A stretch of 64,000 nt of DNA from JAFDBW01 sp963825575 (GTDB lineage Bacteria > Desulfobacterota > Desulfuromonadia > Desulfuromonadales > BM103), in assembly GCA_963825575.1 (NCBI GenBank), contig CAWGUB010000019.1, positions 114,848-178,847 on the forward strand, written 5' to 3'. The position numbers and the translations under genes are program-made. Shown here in pieces: positions 27,112-35,573 of this stretch (its first letter is position 1; every line of letters begins with the position of its first letter). The notes beneath the pieces were generated by a model. The model did not search any database and was not told where the DNA came from. It saw nothing but the letters and a program-made list of their open reading frames with translations.

Positions 27112-27752
27112 TGAGGCTGTTTCAAGGCAGATCATTCAACTCAGTCCGAACCGCCCACGGCTTCACCCTTATAGAGCTGTTGCTGGTGATTGCCATGGTC
27201 GGCATCCTTGCCTGCACGGTAGGCTGGGGGAGCAGGCAGCTGGTACAGGGCTGGCGCCTCAAGCGCGCCGGCCAACAGCTTTACGAAGGACTCAAGTTAC
27301 TCCAGGCCCGGGCGGAGCTCGCCGGCAACCTGACCATGAGCAATGGGGCGCTGGTCGCCCGGCGGCATTTCCTGGTCTTTGAACGGGAGACACAGAGCTA
27401 TTCCGCATACCGCTGGATAGACCACAACGGCAACGGTGTCGCAGAGAACGGGGAGTCGGTCCGGCTGTGGCAGACCGACTTACCGCCCGGGGCGACCTAC
27501 GGCTGGACACCCGGGATCAATCGTCGAGCCTGCAGCAACGCCAATACCCCGCCGGGCGAGGCCATCTCTTTTTCCAGTCCCGATTACCCGCCCTGTAACG
27601 ACCGCCCATGTATCAAATTCGACAAGAACGGTTTCAGCGCCATGGGACCGGGTGGGATCTATCTCAGCGAAGGCGAGCAGTCTCTGGCGATCACCGGCAC
27701 GCGCCCGGGGCTTTTCACGATTTGCCAGTGGGACGGTGAGCGATGGCGCTGA
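27108..27752 (+). CDS. FimT/GspH-like pseudopilin
   Basis: 214 residues. The N-terminal prepilin motif is AHGFTLIELLLVIAMVGILA with Gly at the cleavage site and Glu5. The C-terminal GspH/FimT domain is longer than usual and contains two cysteine pairs (RRACSNANTP, YPPCNDRPC) that may form disulfides. Members can bind DNA and support natural transformation or act as minor pilins. Its placement at the end of a pilV-pilW-pilX-pilY1 group is unusual because FimU/FimT-type genes often come first. Its start overlaps the pilY1 stop (ATGATG). Confidence 0.85.
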   Translation: MMRLFQGRSFNSVRTAHGFTLIELLLVIAMVGILACTVGWGSRQLVQGWRLKRAGQQLYEGLKLLQARAELAGNLTMSNGALVARRHFLVFERETQSYSAYRWIDHNGNGVAENGESVRLWQTDLPPGATYGWTPGINRRACSNANTPPGEAISFSSPDYPPCNDRPCIKFDKNGFSAMGPGGIYLSEGEQSLAITGTRPGLFTICQWDGERWR

Positions 27753-27932
27753 AAGGTCCGGGGTGCGAAACCATGCTTTGAGCAAAGGAAGGCGTATAGT
27801 TTTCGTCCCTTTTATCGCCTGCACTGGCCAAATCGATGATTTTTTACTTCTCCGCACAAATGGTGATAGAATCGGTCAGCTATACAAAAGACGCCTTTTT
27901 CGCTGCTTTCAAAACCACACCAGGAGTCGATC

Positions 27933-29084
27933 ATGCCGGCCAAGGTAAAATCCCGCGTTGCCAAGTGTAACCATTTCGACAAAAACCAGACCGCTGCGAT
28001 GGCCAACCTGCAGCACGAACTTTTCAGCGAGGGCGTGGTCTCCCGTGCACTGCTTGACGCGGTCCCCAATCCGTTATTGATCATCAACGAAGCGTGGCAG
28101 GTCGTCTATGCTAACCCGGCGGTCCGCACCTTGGTCGACAAAGACGGTGAAGCCCGGGTCAGGGGGCTCTCGGTCGGCGAAGCTTTCCATTGCGTGCATT
28201 CCCGGCAGGGCCTTCAGGAAGCCGGCAAGAACGCATGCTGTCGAATCTGCGGTGTCGCTCGGGTCTTGTCGATCTCTTTGAAAGGTGAGGCCGCAAGCGA
28301 AGACTGCCACCTGGCCTGCGAGCTGACCGGAGCGGCAACCAACCTTGACCTGCGAGTCTGGGCAACGCCACTGGAATTTCATGGCGAAAGATTCTCCCTT
28401 CTCAGCCTGGTCGACATCAGCGACAAGTTCCGACGAGAGATGCTCGAGAAGATCTGCTTCCATGATCTGCTCAACACCCTTTCCAGCATCAGGGGCTTTC
28501 TCAATATCATCAAGGATGAAAAGATCGAAGACCACGACGAGATCTGTGACCTCCTCGAACGCACCACTCAGAATTCGATTGACGAAATTATGGCCATACG
28601 CCTGCTTGACAGTGTCGCGCACAAGGATCTCCAGGTCCAACCGGAAGCCCTGGAAAGTCTCGCGTTCATGGAATTGATGGTGAAGACGACGCAGCGCCAC
28701 CCGGCCGCCGACGGCAAGCACCTGAAAATTGCCGAATCCGACTCCAGGCCGTTCATGGCAGACCCCAGCCTGCTACGGCGGGTCATCAGCAACATGATCA
28801 TCAACGCCCTCGAAGCAACCCCGGCCGGGGGCACCGTCACCATCGGATGCTCAGCGGACACCACGACCATGCGCCTCTGGGTCCACAACGACGGGCTGAT
28901 TGCGCATGACGTTCGCACCCAGATCTTCCAGAAGATCTCTTCGACCAAGGGGAGCGGACGCGGTATCGGCACCTACAGCATCAAGCTGCTTAGCGAAACT
29001 TTGGGCGGAGAAGCTTACTTCACGAGCACCAAAAGCGACGGCACGGTGTTCTCCTTGTCACTGAAAAACCAGGAGCCGGATTGA
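27933..29084 (+). CDS. PAS-domain histidine kinase with a cysteine cluster
   Basis: 383 residues, cytoplasmic. An N-terminal PAS domain (about 36-165) holds a cluster of cysteines and histidines (Cys87, His89, Cys102, Cys103, Cys106, Cys125, Cys129). The His-phosphotransfer helix follows with His177 in FHDLLNTLSS, and the ATPase domain has N-box NMIINALEA and GSGRGIGTYSIKLL. The cysteine pattern suggests a metal or redox sensor, a type I recall in deltaproteobacterial PAS kinases. No response regulator is adjacent. The upstream 180 bases hold no clear motif. Confidence 0.85.
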   Translation: MPAKVKSRVAKCNHFDKNQTAAMANLQHELFSEGVVSRALLDAVPNPLLIINEAWQVVYANPAVRTLVDKDGEARVRGLSVGEAFHCVHSRQGLQEAGKNACCRICGVARVLSISLKGEAASEDCHLACELTGAATNLDLRVWATPLEFHGERFSLLSLVDISDKFRREMLEKICFHDLLNTLSSIRGFLNIIKDEKIEDHDEICDLLERTTQNSIDEIMAIRLLDSVAHKDLQVQPEALESLAFMELMVKTTQRHPAADGKHLKIAESDSRPFMADPSLLRRVISNMIINALEATPAGGTVTIGCSADTTTMRLWVHNDGLIAHDVRTQIFQKISSTKGSGRGIGTYSIKLLSETLGGEAYFTSTKSDGTVFSLSLKNQEPD

Positions 29085-29236
29085 AGGCCGACCGTTTATT
29101 CCAAGTCTTTCCGGCAGGTTACGAGAAAAATGCTAACTATATGTTTCAAGGTGATTTTTCATGAGTAAATTACCTGAAATTATAATTTTTTAGCTGCATT
29201 GACAGCGACGGACAAGCAGGTAAAATTTGAGACAAA

Positions 29237-29426
29237 CAGTGACGAAATAAGCACATTTGGAGCGCGTAAAAAACCTGCGGGTGAGCGATGGCGTCGTAGC
29301 AATACAGCCAGACAGCCCGGACAGGACCTGAATCACGCAGCGGAACTACTTTAAAAGGTAGCAGAAGCAGCAGGCTGTTGAGCAGAGCAGTCGAATCAGG
29401 GTCGCCCAAGAGCCATTTCGTCACTG
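29237..29426. mobile_element. MITE-like element with CAGTGACGAAAT terminal repeats
   Basis: About 190 bp bounded by CAGTGACGAAAT at 29237-29248 and its exact reverse complement ATTTCGTCACTG at 29415-29426. No transposase is encoded; a minus-strand open frame of 89 codons crosses the whole element and looks accidental. No target-site duplication is evident next to the 12-bp repeats. It lies between a histidine kinase and the feo operon. The 29085-29236 flank and 29427-29775 hold no genes; the latter is AT-richer leader DNA. Confidence 0.5.
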
Positions 29427-29775
29427 TTGTTTTTGCCACCAGAGAAAAAATCTCATGCCATCATATCCTCTGTAGAAAAATAATTACGTAGTGAAGGCGG
29501 TATTCTGAAAAACAGCGGTATGGTCATGAGTGTGTCAACGGCAGGGTTTGTAGGAATCAGGCAACAACAGCCAATTTTGAACAGCCAAACCTTCTTAACT
29601 TCCAAGATATCGGAAAGTTGGCTTTCGACTCGCTTCCTGTGAATTTACATCTGTCTCATCCACCGAGGTTTCTCCCTGCAAGTGATCCATTCAGCTTCAC
29701 GATCTAGGGCCAGCATCTACACCCCACCCCCCTAAATATAACCAATTAGGTCATATATATACGGTATTTTTTATC

Positions 29776-29823
29776 TTGACCGTGAGTCATCGCGTATGTA
29801 TTTTGATAACGGTTTTCATTTTC
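29776..29823 (+). promoter_or_regulatory. Probable feo promoter with Fur-box-like operator
   Basis: TTGACC (29776-29781) and TATTTT (29799-29804) are separated by 17 bases, giving 5/6 and 4/6 matches to the sigma-70 consensus. Directly after is GATAACGGTTTTCATTTTC (29805-29823), matching about 13 of 19 positions of the classic Fur box. A repressor bound there would overlap the start region. FeoA begins about 100 bases downstream, and Fur control of feo is well established in other bacteria, so iron repression is a reasonable inference. Confidence 0.5.
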
Positions 29824-29924
29824 AGACAAAACAAATTATTCAATACTGGTAAAGCTACAAAACGTTGAGACACGATTTAAAATCACCCGGGGTCCCATTA
29901 TGGCAACCCCCACAGGAGCAATAC

Positions 29925-30158
29925 ATGCAATACCATCTTGGACAATTGTCAGTCGGCGAGAAAGCCATCGTAAGTGGTTTCGCAAAAGGGCAGAAAGAGT
30001 ATCGTGCCAAGCTTCTGGCCATGGGCCTGACTAAAGGCATTGAGCTTGAATTAACCAGAGTTGCTCCTCTGGGTGATCCGCTGGAGATCAGTGTCCGGGG
30101 GTTTTCCTTGAGCTTGCGCAAGGCGGAAGCGGCAATGGTGCTGGTGGAAAGGAGTTGA
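29925..30158 (+). CDS. feoA: FeoA, SH3-like ferrous iron uptake accessory protein
   Basis: 77 residues from ATG at 29925, chosen because AGGAGC lies upstream; a frame from 29865 is longer but has no ribosome binding site. The SH3-like FeoA domain is evident: LGQLSVGEKAIVSGF, YRAKLLAMGLTKGIELEL, PLGDPLEISVRGFSLSLRK and AAMVLVE. FeoA interacts with FeoB to support Fe2+ transport. The stop is followed by feoB within 10 bases, and feoC and a CDF exporter come after, making one operon. Confidence 0.92.
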   Translation: MQYHLGQLSVGEKAIVSGFAKGQKEYRAKLLAMGLTKGIELELTRVAPLGDPLEISVRGFSLSLRKAEAAMVLVERS

Positions 30159-30163
30159 ACGCG

Positions 30164-32494
30164 ATGCAGAAAAAGTGCCTCAGAATTGCAGTGGCGGGTA
30201 ACCCCAACTGCGGCAAGACCACCCTCTTTAACGAGTTGACCGGTTCCCGTCAGATGGTGGGCAATTGGCCCGGTGTGACCGTCGACCGCAAGACCGGCGT
30301 GTACTCTTTTGAAGGGCACGATTTCGAGCTGGTCGATATTCCTGGTATCTATGCCTTGTCTGCCCTTTCTACAGATGAAAAAGTTGCCCGAGATTATATC
30401 TTGTCGGAAGACTACGACTTGATCATCAATATTGTCGATGCGGCCAACATCGTGCGAAACCTTTATCTGACCACGCAGCTTCTGGAAATGCGCGTGCCTA
30501 TGATCGTCGTTCTGAACAAGATGGATGTCGCCAAGGCAAGGCAGATAAGAATTGACACGCAAGAGCTCTCGGATCGACTGGGCGTACCAGTAGTGCCAAT
30601 TGCAGCCTCAAAGCGTAGCGGCCTGACGCTGCTGAAGAAAACCATTCATCAATCTGCCGAACAAAACCCAATTTCTAAGGCTGATGTGATTTACCCGGTC
30701 GAGATCCAGGAAGCCGCCACCATACTGACTGATCAGATCCGTACTTTAGCAAATGAAAAAAGCCTCAGAGCTGACTGGCTGGCCATGAAGCTTTTGGAAG
30801 ATGACCCTGAATTTGTGAATATTCTGGATGCTGCGACCGCTGCTGATCTTGAAAAACAGCAACAGAAAATTACCCGTCATTTGGATGATGACGCTGACAT
30901 CGCGATCGCCGATGCGCGCTATGGGTTTATCCATTGGCTGACCGAAAGTGCCGTGTCGCACACCACCAAGGTAGGCAGGACGCTAACCAACCAGATCGAC
31001 AAAGTGGTTTTAAATCGTGTTTTGGGCCTGCCAATCTTTCTGCTGATGATGTACCTGACCTTCATGTTCACCATCAATGTCGGCGGTGCGTTTATCGACT
31101 TCTTTGACATTGCCTTCGGGGCAATTTTTGTCGACGGTATGGCAGAGTTGCTGGGCAATATCAATGCCCCTGCATGGTTGATCGGAATCGTTGCCAGCGG
31201 CATCGGTGGCGGCATCCAGACGATGGCAACCTTTATCCCGCCAATCGGGTTCATGTTCCTGGCCCTGGCCGTTCTGGAAGGCTCCGGCTACATGGCACGC
31301 GCTGCTTTCGTCATGGATCGTTTCATGCGAATGCTCGGTCTGCCAGGCAAGTCCTTTGTGCCGCTGTTGGTCGGTTTCGGTTGCAACGTTCCGGCGATCA
31401 TGGCCACCCGGACCCTGGAGAACCAGAGGGATCGCACCCTGACTATCATGATGAACCCGTTTATGAGCTGTGGCGCGCGCTTGCCGGTTTATGCCCTGTT
31501 TGCCGCCGCATTCTTTCCGGTGGGCGGCCAGAACGTTGTCTTTCTGCTCTACCTGGCCGGGATCGGTTTTGCTGTTCTGACTGGCTTGATCCTCAAATAC
31601 ACCCTGCTCAAGGGAAGCATCACCCCTTTTGTCATGGAACTGCCGCCCTATCATGTACCGACCGTCAAGTCTGTGTTGCTGCGCACCTGGGACCGGCTGA
31701 AATCGTTCCTGCTCAAAGCCAGCCGCATTCTGATTCCAATGGTTGCCATCTTGGCGTTGCTCAATACCATGTCGATAGACGGCACCATCGGCCACGATGA
31801 CAGCAAGGATTCTCTGCTCTCGACGGTCAGCCGTGCTGTGACACCTGTCTTTGCCCCGATGGGGATCAAGCAGGACAACTGGCCCGCAACGGTCGGTATT
31901 TTCACCGGAGTGTTCGCCAAGGAGGCTGTGGTCGGCACCCTCGATGCAATCTATCTGCAGAACGAACTTCAAGAAGAACTTGCCGCAGGTGGCAAAGCAG
32001 AATCGTACAGCCTCAGTGCGTCTCTGATAGAAGCGGCACAGACCATTCCGGAAAACCTGGCCGGAGTTGTTGATACTCTCACCGACCCCCTGGGCTTGAG
32101 CATCGGAGACACCAGTTCCATTGAAATCGCAGCCGAGACGCAGGCCGTCAGTGCCGGAACCTTCGGGGCCATGGGCAGACTGTTTGACGGTAAGATCGGC
32201 GCTATCGCCTACATGCTGTTCATCCTCATGTACTTCCCCTGCGTAGCGGCCATGGCCGCTGTCTACCGTGAGACCAACATGCGCTGGACGCTCTTTATTG
32301 CTGCCTGGACAACTGGTTTGGCTTATACCTCGGCAACCAGCTTTTATCAACTGGCGACCTTCGAAAGGCATCCGAGCTTCTCGACGGCCTGGCTAGCGGG
32401 TTGCGCATTACTTTTGGTGGTCGTCGTGCTGGTCATGCATTTCATGGGGAAAGAATCGCGCGGTTCTGGCGTGACTGTCCCGGTTAAGGGTTGA
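30164..32494 (+). CDS. feoB: FeoB ferrous iron transport GTPase/permease
   Basis: 776 residues from ATG at 30164; AAAGGAG is 9 bases upstream and better than the TTG at 30155. The N-terminal G domain has G1 GNPNCGKTTLFNELTG, G3 DIPGIY and G4 NKMD. A helical GDI-like region follows and then a membrane domain (about residues 280-770) with paired Gate motifs including GCNVPAIMATRTLE. The length is normal. It takes up Fe2+ under reducing conditions, which suits an anaerobe. Read-through from feoA is expected, with Fur-type control at the promoter. Confidence 0.95.
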   Translation: MQKKCLRIAVAGNPNCGKTTLFNELTGSRQMVGNWPGVTVDRKTGVYSFEGHDFELVDIPGIYALSALSTDEKVARDYILSEDYDLIINIVDAANIVRNLYLTTQLLEMRVPMIVVLNKMDVAKARQIRIDTQELSDRLGVPVVPIAASKRSGLTLLKKTIHQSAEQNPISKADVIYPVEIQEAATILTDQIRTLANEKSLRADWLAMKLLEDDPEFVNILDAATAADLEKQQQKITRHLDDDADIAIADARYGFIHWLTESAVSHTTKVGRTLTNQIDKVVLNRVLGLPIFLLMMYLTFMFTINVGGAFIDFFDIAFGAIFVDGMAELLGNINAPAWLIGIVASGIGGGIQTMATFIPPIGFMFLALAVLEGSGYMARAAFVMDRFMRMLGLPGKSFVPLLVGFGCNVPAIMATRTLENQRDRTLTIMMNPFMSCGARLPVYALFAAAFFPVGGQNVVFLLYLAGIGFAVLTGLILKYTLLKGSITPFVMELPPYHVPTVKSVLLRTWDRLKSFLLKASRILIPMVAILALLNTMSIDGTIGHDDSKDSLLSTVSRAVTPVFAPMGIKQDNWPATVGIFTGVFAKEAVVGTLDAIYLQNELQEELAAGGKAESYSLSASLIEAAQTIPENLAGVVDTLTDPLGLSIGDTSSIEIAAETQAVSAGTFGAMGRLFDGKIGAIAYMLFILMYFPCVAAMAAVYRETNMRWTLFIAAWTTGLAYTSATSFYQLATFERHPSFSTAWLAGCALLLVVVVLVMHFMGKESRGSGVTVPVKG

Positions 32495-32548
32495 AATTTA
32501 AGCAACAGTGATTCGGGGCCTGTCCCCAGGTTTGACAAGGAGAAAACC

Positions 32549-32773
32549 ATGACTCCCAGTGAAGTGAAGCGATATTTGTCTGAACGTAAGCTCGCCCCTT
32601 TGAACGATATAGCCGTTCATTTTGATATGGAACCGGACGCTGTGCGCGGCATGCTTGGCCACTGGATCAGAAAGGGCCGGGTTCGGCTCCATCAGGAAGA
32701 TCGATGTAGTAGTGACGGTTGCTGCGGTGGTTGCAATGAACACGTCAAGGAAGTTTACGAGTGGTTACAGTAA
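32549..32773 (+). CDS. feoC: FeoC-like winged-helix protein with a cysteine cluster
   Basis: 74 residues. The first 55 form a winged helix (EVKRYLSERKLAPLNDIAVH, AVRGMLGHWIRKGRVRLH), and the C-terminal part has four cysteines, RCSSDGCCGGCNEH. FeoC proteins bind Fe-S clusters through such cysteines and protect or regulate FeoB. It follows feoB with 54 bases between and a good ribosome binding site (AAGGAG). The cysteine spacing CxxxxCCxxC differs slightly from the enterobacterial form, but size and position support the assignment. Confidence 0.85.
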   Translation: MTPSEVKRYLSERKLAPLNDIAVHFDMEPDAVRGMLGHWIRKGRVRLHQEDRCSSDGCCGGCNEHVKEVYEWLQ

Positions 32774-32791
32774 TCATTAAGAGATTTTTGC

Positions 32792-33751
32792 ATGCATATT
32801 CACAATCTTGATAAATGGCGGCATGAGCACAATTTCTTTGTTGCCCGTGAGCAGAACGAGAAAAACACTTTCAGGGTGATGAGCCTGACGGCCGTAACCA
32901 TGGTCGTCGAGATTATCGCCGGAATTACGTTCGGCTCGATGGCGCTTCTGGCTGACGGTTGGCACATGGGCACCCACGTCGCGGCCTTTCTGATCACCCT
33001 GTTTGCCTACCGCTATTCTCGTAAAAATGCCAACAACCCTGATTTCAGCTTTGGCCCTGGCAAGATCAATGTGCTCGGAGGGTTCGCCAGCGCCGTCGCT
33101 CTTGCAGTGGTTGCTCTGATGATGGCTGTCGAATCGGTGGGACGTTTCTTTTCCCCGGTGGAGATCCATTATGGACAGTCGATACTGGTCGCCGTGGTCG
33201 GTCTTGTGGTCAATGTTGTCAGCGCTTTTTTACTGAATGGTGGCCACGGGCACGATCATCAACATGGGCACAGTCACGGCCAAGACCATCATCATGAAGA
33301 TCACAATCTCAAGGCTGCCTACTTTCATGTTCTGGCCGATGCCTTGACGTCGGTTCTGGCGATCATTGCTTTGCTATTTGGCGGTCTCTTCGGCTGGTGG
33401 GTGCTCGATCCATTGATGGGAATTGTTGGTGCTCTAGTGATTACCCGATGGGCCTGGGGGCTCCTGAAGGAAAGCAGCGTCATCCTGCTCGATGCCGGAG
33501 TCAAAAGTGAGGTGCGTGATGAAATTCGAGAGCTAATTGAAGCAGATGCAGACAACCGGATTACGGATCTTCATGTCTGGAAAATAGGGCCACAGCACCT
33601 CGCGGTTCAATTGACCCTGGTCACCCACCACCCTCGTTCGGCAAATGAATACAAGCAATTGCTAGCCGGCTTATACCAAATCAAACATATTTCCATTGAA
33701 GTAATCAATTGCGAGGATAAGCCTTGTATGGCAATGGGGGAAGCCGTCTGA
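32792..33751 (+). CDS. Cation diffusion facilitator metal exporter, His-rich (DmeF/CzcD-like)
   Basis: 319 residues with about six transmembrane helices. The CDF metal site is LADGWHMGTHVAAF in helix 2 and HVLADALTSVLAI in helix 5. A His-rich loop (HGHDHQHGHSHGQDHHHEDH) lies between helices 4 and 5, and the cytoplasmic C-terminal domain has LHVWKIGPQHLAVQL. The N-terminus MHIHNLDKWRHEHNF is a mark of the DmeF subgroup exporting Co2+, Ni2+ and Fe2+. It begins 18 bases after feoC, so an Fe2+ importer and a divalent metal exporter share a transcript. Confidence 0.9.
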   Translation: MHIHNLDKWRHEHNFFVAREQNEKNTFRVMSLTAVTMVVEIIAGITFGSMALLADGWHMGTHVAAFLITLFAYRYSRKNANNPDFSFGPGKINVLGGFASAVALAVVALMMAVESVGRFFSPVEIHYGQSILVAVVGLVVNVVSAFLLNGGHGHDHQHGHSHGQDHHHEDHNLKAAYFHVLADALTSVLAIIALLFGGLFGWWVLDPLMGIVGALVITRWAWGLLKESSVILLDAGVKSEVRDEIRELIEADADNRITDLHVWKIGPQHLAVQLTLVTHHPRSANEYKQLLAGLYQIKHISIEVINCEDKPCMAMGEAV

Positions 33752-33808
33752 AATGGTTTCTTCCGAAAGATAAAGCGCGACTCTGGCGGCACCTCTTTTC
33801 CATAATTC

Positions 33809-33840
33809 CGCATATGGGACAAGAGGGTCCCATATGCGGT
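33809..33840. promoter_or_regulatory. Perfect 13-bp inverted repeat after the CDF gene
   Basis: CCGCATATGGGAC and GTCCCATATGCGG are exact reverse complements around a 6-base centre. There is no T run after it in either direction, so it may be a repressor site or a structural RNA stem and not a simple terminator. It lies 58 bases after the CDF stop and upstream of a real terminator at 33858. Confidence 0.55.
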
Positions 33841-33857
33841 GAAATATCAGGAGACCT

Positions 33858-33889
33858 AAAACCTTCCGTGAGATACTGGAGGGTTTTTT
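33858..33889 (+). terminator. Rho-independent terminator of the feo-CDF operon
   Basis: AAACCTTCC pairs with GGAGGGTTT (one G-U pair) around an 11-base loop, followed directly by TTT. It would end the plus-strand transcript from the iron operon before the sensor kinase gene. Confidence 0.7.
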
Positions 33890-33957
33890 ATCTTGTTTTC
33901 AACGGTCTGTTAATGGAGAATCTGCAAAATTATTTGAGTCTCCTTGGGGAATGCTGA

Positions 33958-34953
33958 ATGATTAAAAAGGCCACGTCCGGCTACCGGTTAAATCCATTCT
34001 TTCTTTTTGTAATAGCTCTCGGGGCCATTTTCCTCGTTGAGTTACTCGTGATGTTTTTAATGGATTTATTGCCGAAACTCCCTCTGCTCCTTGAGGCATT
34101 TCTTGATGCCTTTCTTTTGTCCCTCCTTGTAATTCCTTTTCTCTACTTTTTGCTTTTCAAGCCTATCCAGAATGCTATCGAACAAAGGAATCAAAAAGAG
34201 GCCGAACGAGACAAGCTTAAACGAATTGATGATGCTAAAAGTCAGTTCATCTCTGTTGCAGCTCATGAGCTGCGCACCCCGATTGCTACCATTATGGGGT
34301 ACACGGAACTGCTCTCTGACCAAGGCATGATCGGTTCTTTTAACGATAAACAAAGAAGGGACTTCCTTGCTACAATTTATGAAAGTAGTGAACGGCTAAG
34401 CACAATTATTGATGACATCCTCGATGTTAGCCGCATTGAATCCGGCCAAAGACTTCCACTACAAAAAACACCTTTATCAATCAAAGATTTACTGGAAAAG
34501 CTTCTCTATCGTTTAAGCTTGAAATCAAGCCGTCAAGTGAGCCTGGAGATCAAACCCGAGGTTCCTGAAAGATTATTGTTCGATGGGCATCGTATCGACC
34601 AAGTGATAGAGAACCTGCTTAGCAACGCCATCAAATATTCTCCAAAGCAGAGTTTAATTTCCATTGTTGTCGAGGCAGATGATCGCCGGTGCAGTATCAC
34701 AGTTACTGATCAGGGTATCGGCATGTCTGATGAACAGAAGAGTCATGTCTTCGATAAATTCTATAGAGCAGACTCGTCAAACACAGCGGTTCAAGGACTT
34801 GGCCTTGGGATGAGTATTGTCAAAAAGATTATCGATGACCATGAGGGTACGATCTTCATCGATAGCACGCTTGGGGAAGGGACCAGCGTACGCTTCACTT
34901 TACCGAGAGATAACAAGTCCTCTGCGGGACTGAAGGTGACTTGTTCCATTTGA
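33958..34953 (+). CDS. Membrane-bound sensor histidine kinase
   Basis: 331 residues. Two N-terminal transmembrane helices (about 12-36 and 48-66) flank a very short loop, so there is little periplasmic sensor. A coiled stretch leads to the HisKA domain with His103 in AAHELRTPIATIMGY, then the ATPase domain with N-box ENLLSNAIKYSP, G1 DQGIGM, F-box FDKFYRAD and GLGLGMSIVKK. No response regulator is next to it. Codons here look more AT-rich than those of most of the window, which hints at different ancestry. Codon usage was judged by eye. Confidence 0.88.
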   Translation: MIKKATSGYRLNPFFLFVIALGAIFLVELLVMFLMDLLPKLPLLLEAFLDAFLLSLLVIPFLYFLLFKPIQNAIEQRNQKEAERDKLKRIDDAKSQFISVAAHELRTPIATIMGYTELLSDQGMIGSFNDKQRRDFLATIYESSERLSTIIDDILDVSRIESGQRLPLQKTPLSIKDLLEKLLYRLSLKSSRQVSLEIKPEVPERLLFDGHRIDQVIENLLSNAIKYSPKQSLISIVVEADDRRCSITVTDQGIGMSDEQKSHVFDKFYRADSSNTAVQGLGLGMSIVKKIIDDHEGTIFIDSTLGEGTSVRFTLPRDNKSSAGLKVTCSI

Positions 34954-35007
34954 TTTCGGAACCGTTGTGTTTAGGACGTTTAACCATTATGAACAGAGGA
35001 GAATGAC

Positions 35008-35412
35008 ATGCCAGCAGTTTCACTAACGGTAAGCCAAATCAGCGCCTCAGCATCTCAAGCCCGTGCGCGAGAACATAGCTTCAAAATGGATCGTCCGGAA
35101 GCAAAGGGAGGGGGAAATAAAGGCATGATGGGAGGAGAAGCTCTCCTCGCAGGCCTCGGAGGCTGTTTTATGAGTAATTTGCTGGCCGCTGCAGTAGCGA
35201 GAGGGATTATTCTCAGCAACGCTAAAGCAGATGTGACGGGTCAACTCTCAGAGGAAGGCCCCAGTCGATTCGTGGCAATCAGCCTGTCGATATCTGGTGA
35301 ATGTTCCGCTCCCGATGAATTTTCCAAACTCGTTACCATTGCAGAAAAGGGCTGCATCGTGGCGAATACTCTGAGTTCCTCCGTTGAGCTATCGGTCCAG
35401 ATCAAACGGTGA
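35008..35412 (+). CDS. OsmC/Ohr family peroxidase-like protein
   Basis: 134 residues. The fold signature is MMGGEALLAGLGGCFMSNLLAAA with the peroxidatic Cys (about 52) and a second Cys near the C-terminus in EKGCIVANTLSSSVEL (about 112). This Cys pair is the OsmC/Ohr arrangement used to reduce organic hydroperoxides. The arginine used by Ohr is not obvious. AGAGGAG lies upstream of the ATG. It follows the sensor kinase by 54 bases and may be co-expressed with it. The short palindrome at 35454 follows. Confidence 0.85.
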   Translation: MPAVSLTVSQISASASQARAREHSFKMDRPEAKGGGNKGMMGGEALLAGLGGCFMSNLLAAAVARGIILSNAKADVTGQLSEEGPSRFVAISLSISGECSAPDEFSKLVTIAEKGCIVANTLSSSVELSVQIKR

Positions 35413-35453
35413 ACAGCAAGTTGAAAAATGAACGGCTCCTGGAGATGAAAACC

Positions 35454-35468
35454 GGTGTCCAGGACACC
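35454..35468. promoter_or_regulatory. Short palindrome after the OsmC gene
   Basis: GGTGTCCAGGACACC has 7-bp arms with a single central base. It stands 41 bases after the OsmC stop in a 160-base gap with no gene. Its role is unknown; it may be a terminator stem, since TCTAAAAAG follows. Confidence 0.35.
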
Positions 35469-35573
35469 ATCTAAAAAGCAGCGTGTTTGGCCAGAGGCAT
35501 TTCAACACCAGAGGCAAACGCCTTTCATATTTATCCTCCTCACCCCTCGCGCCTGATTTATCAAGCCCCTCGC

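Noticed and set aside
29170..29439. An 89-codon frame beginning MAKTTVTKWLLGDPDSTALL
   Set aside because: It spans the whole MITE-like element including both terminal repeats and has no ribosome binding site; judged a by-product of the repeat.
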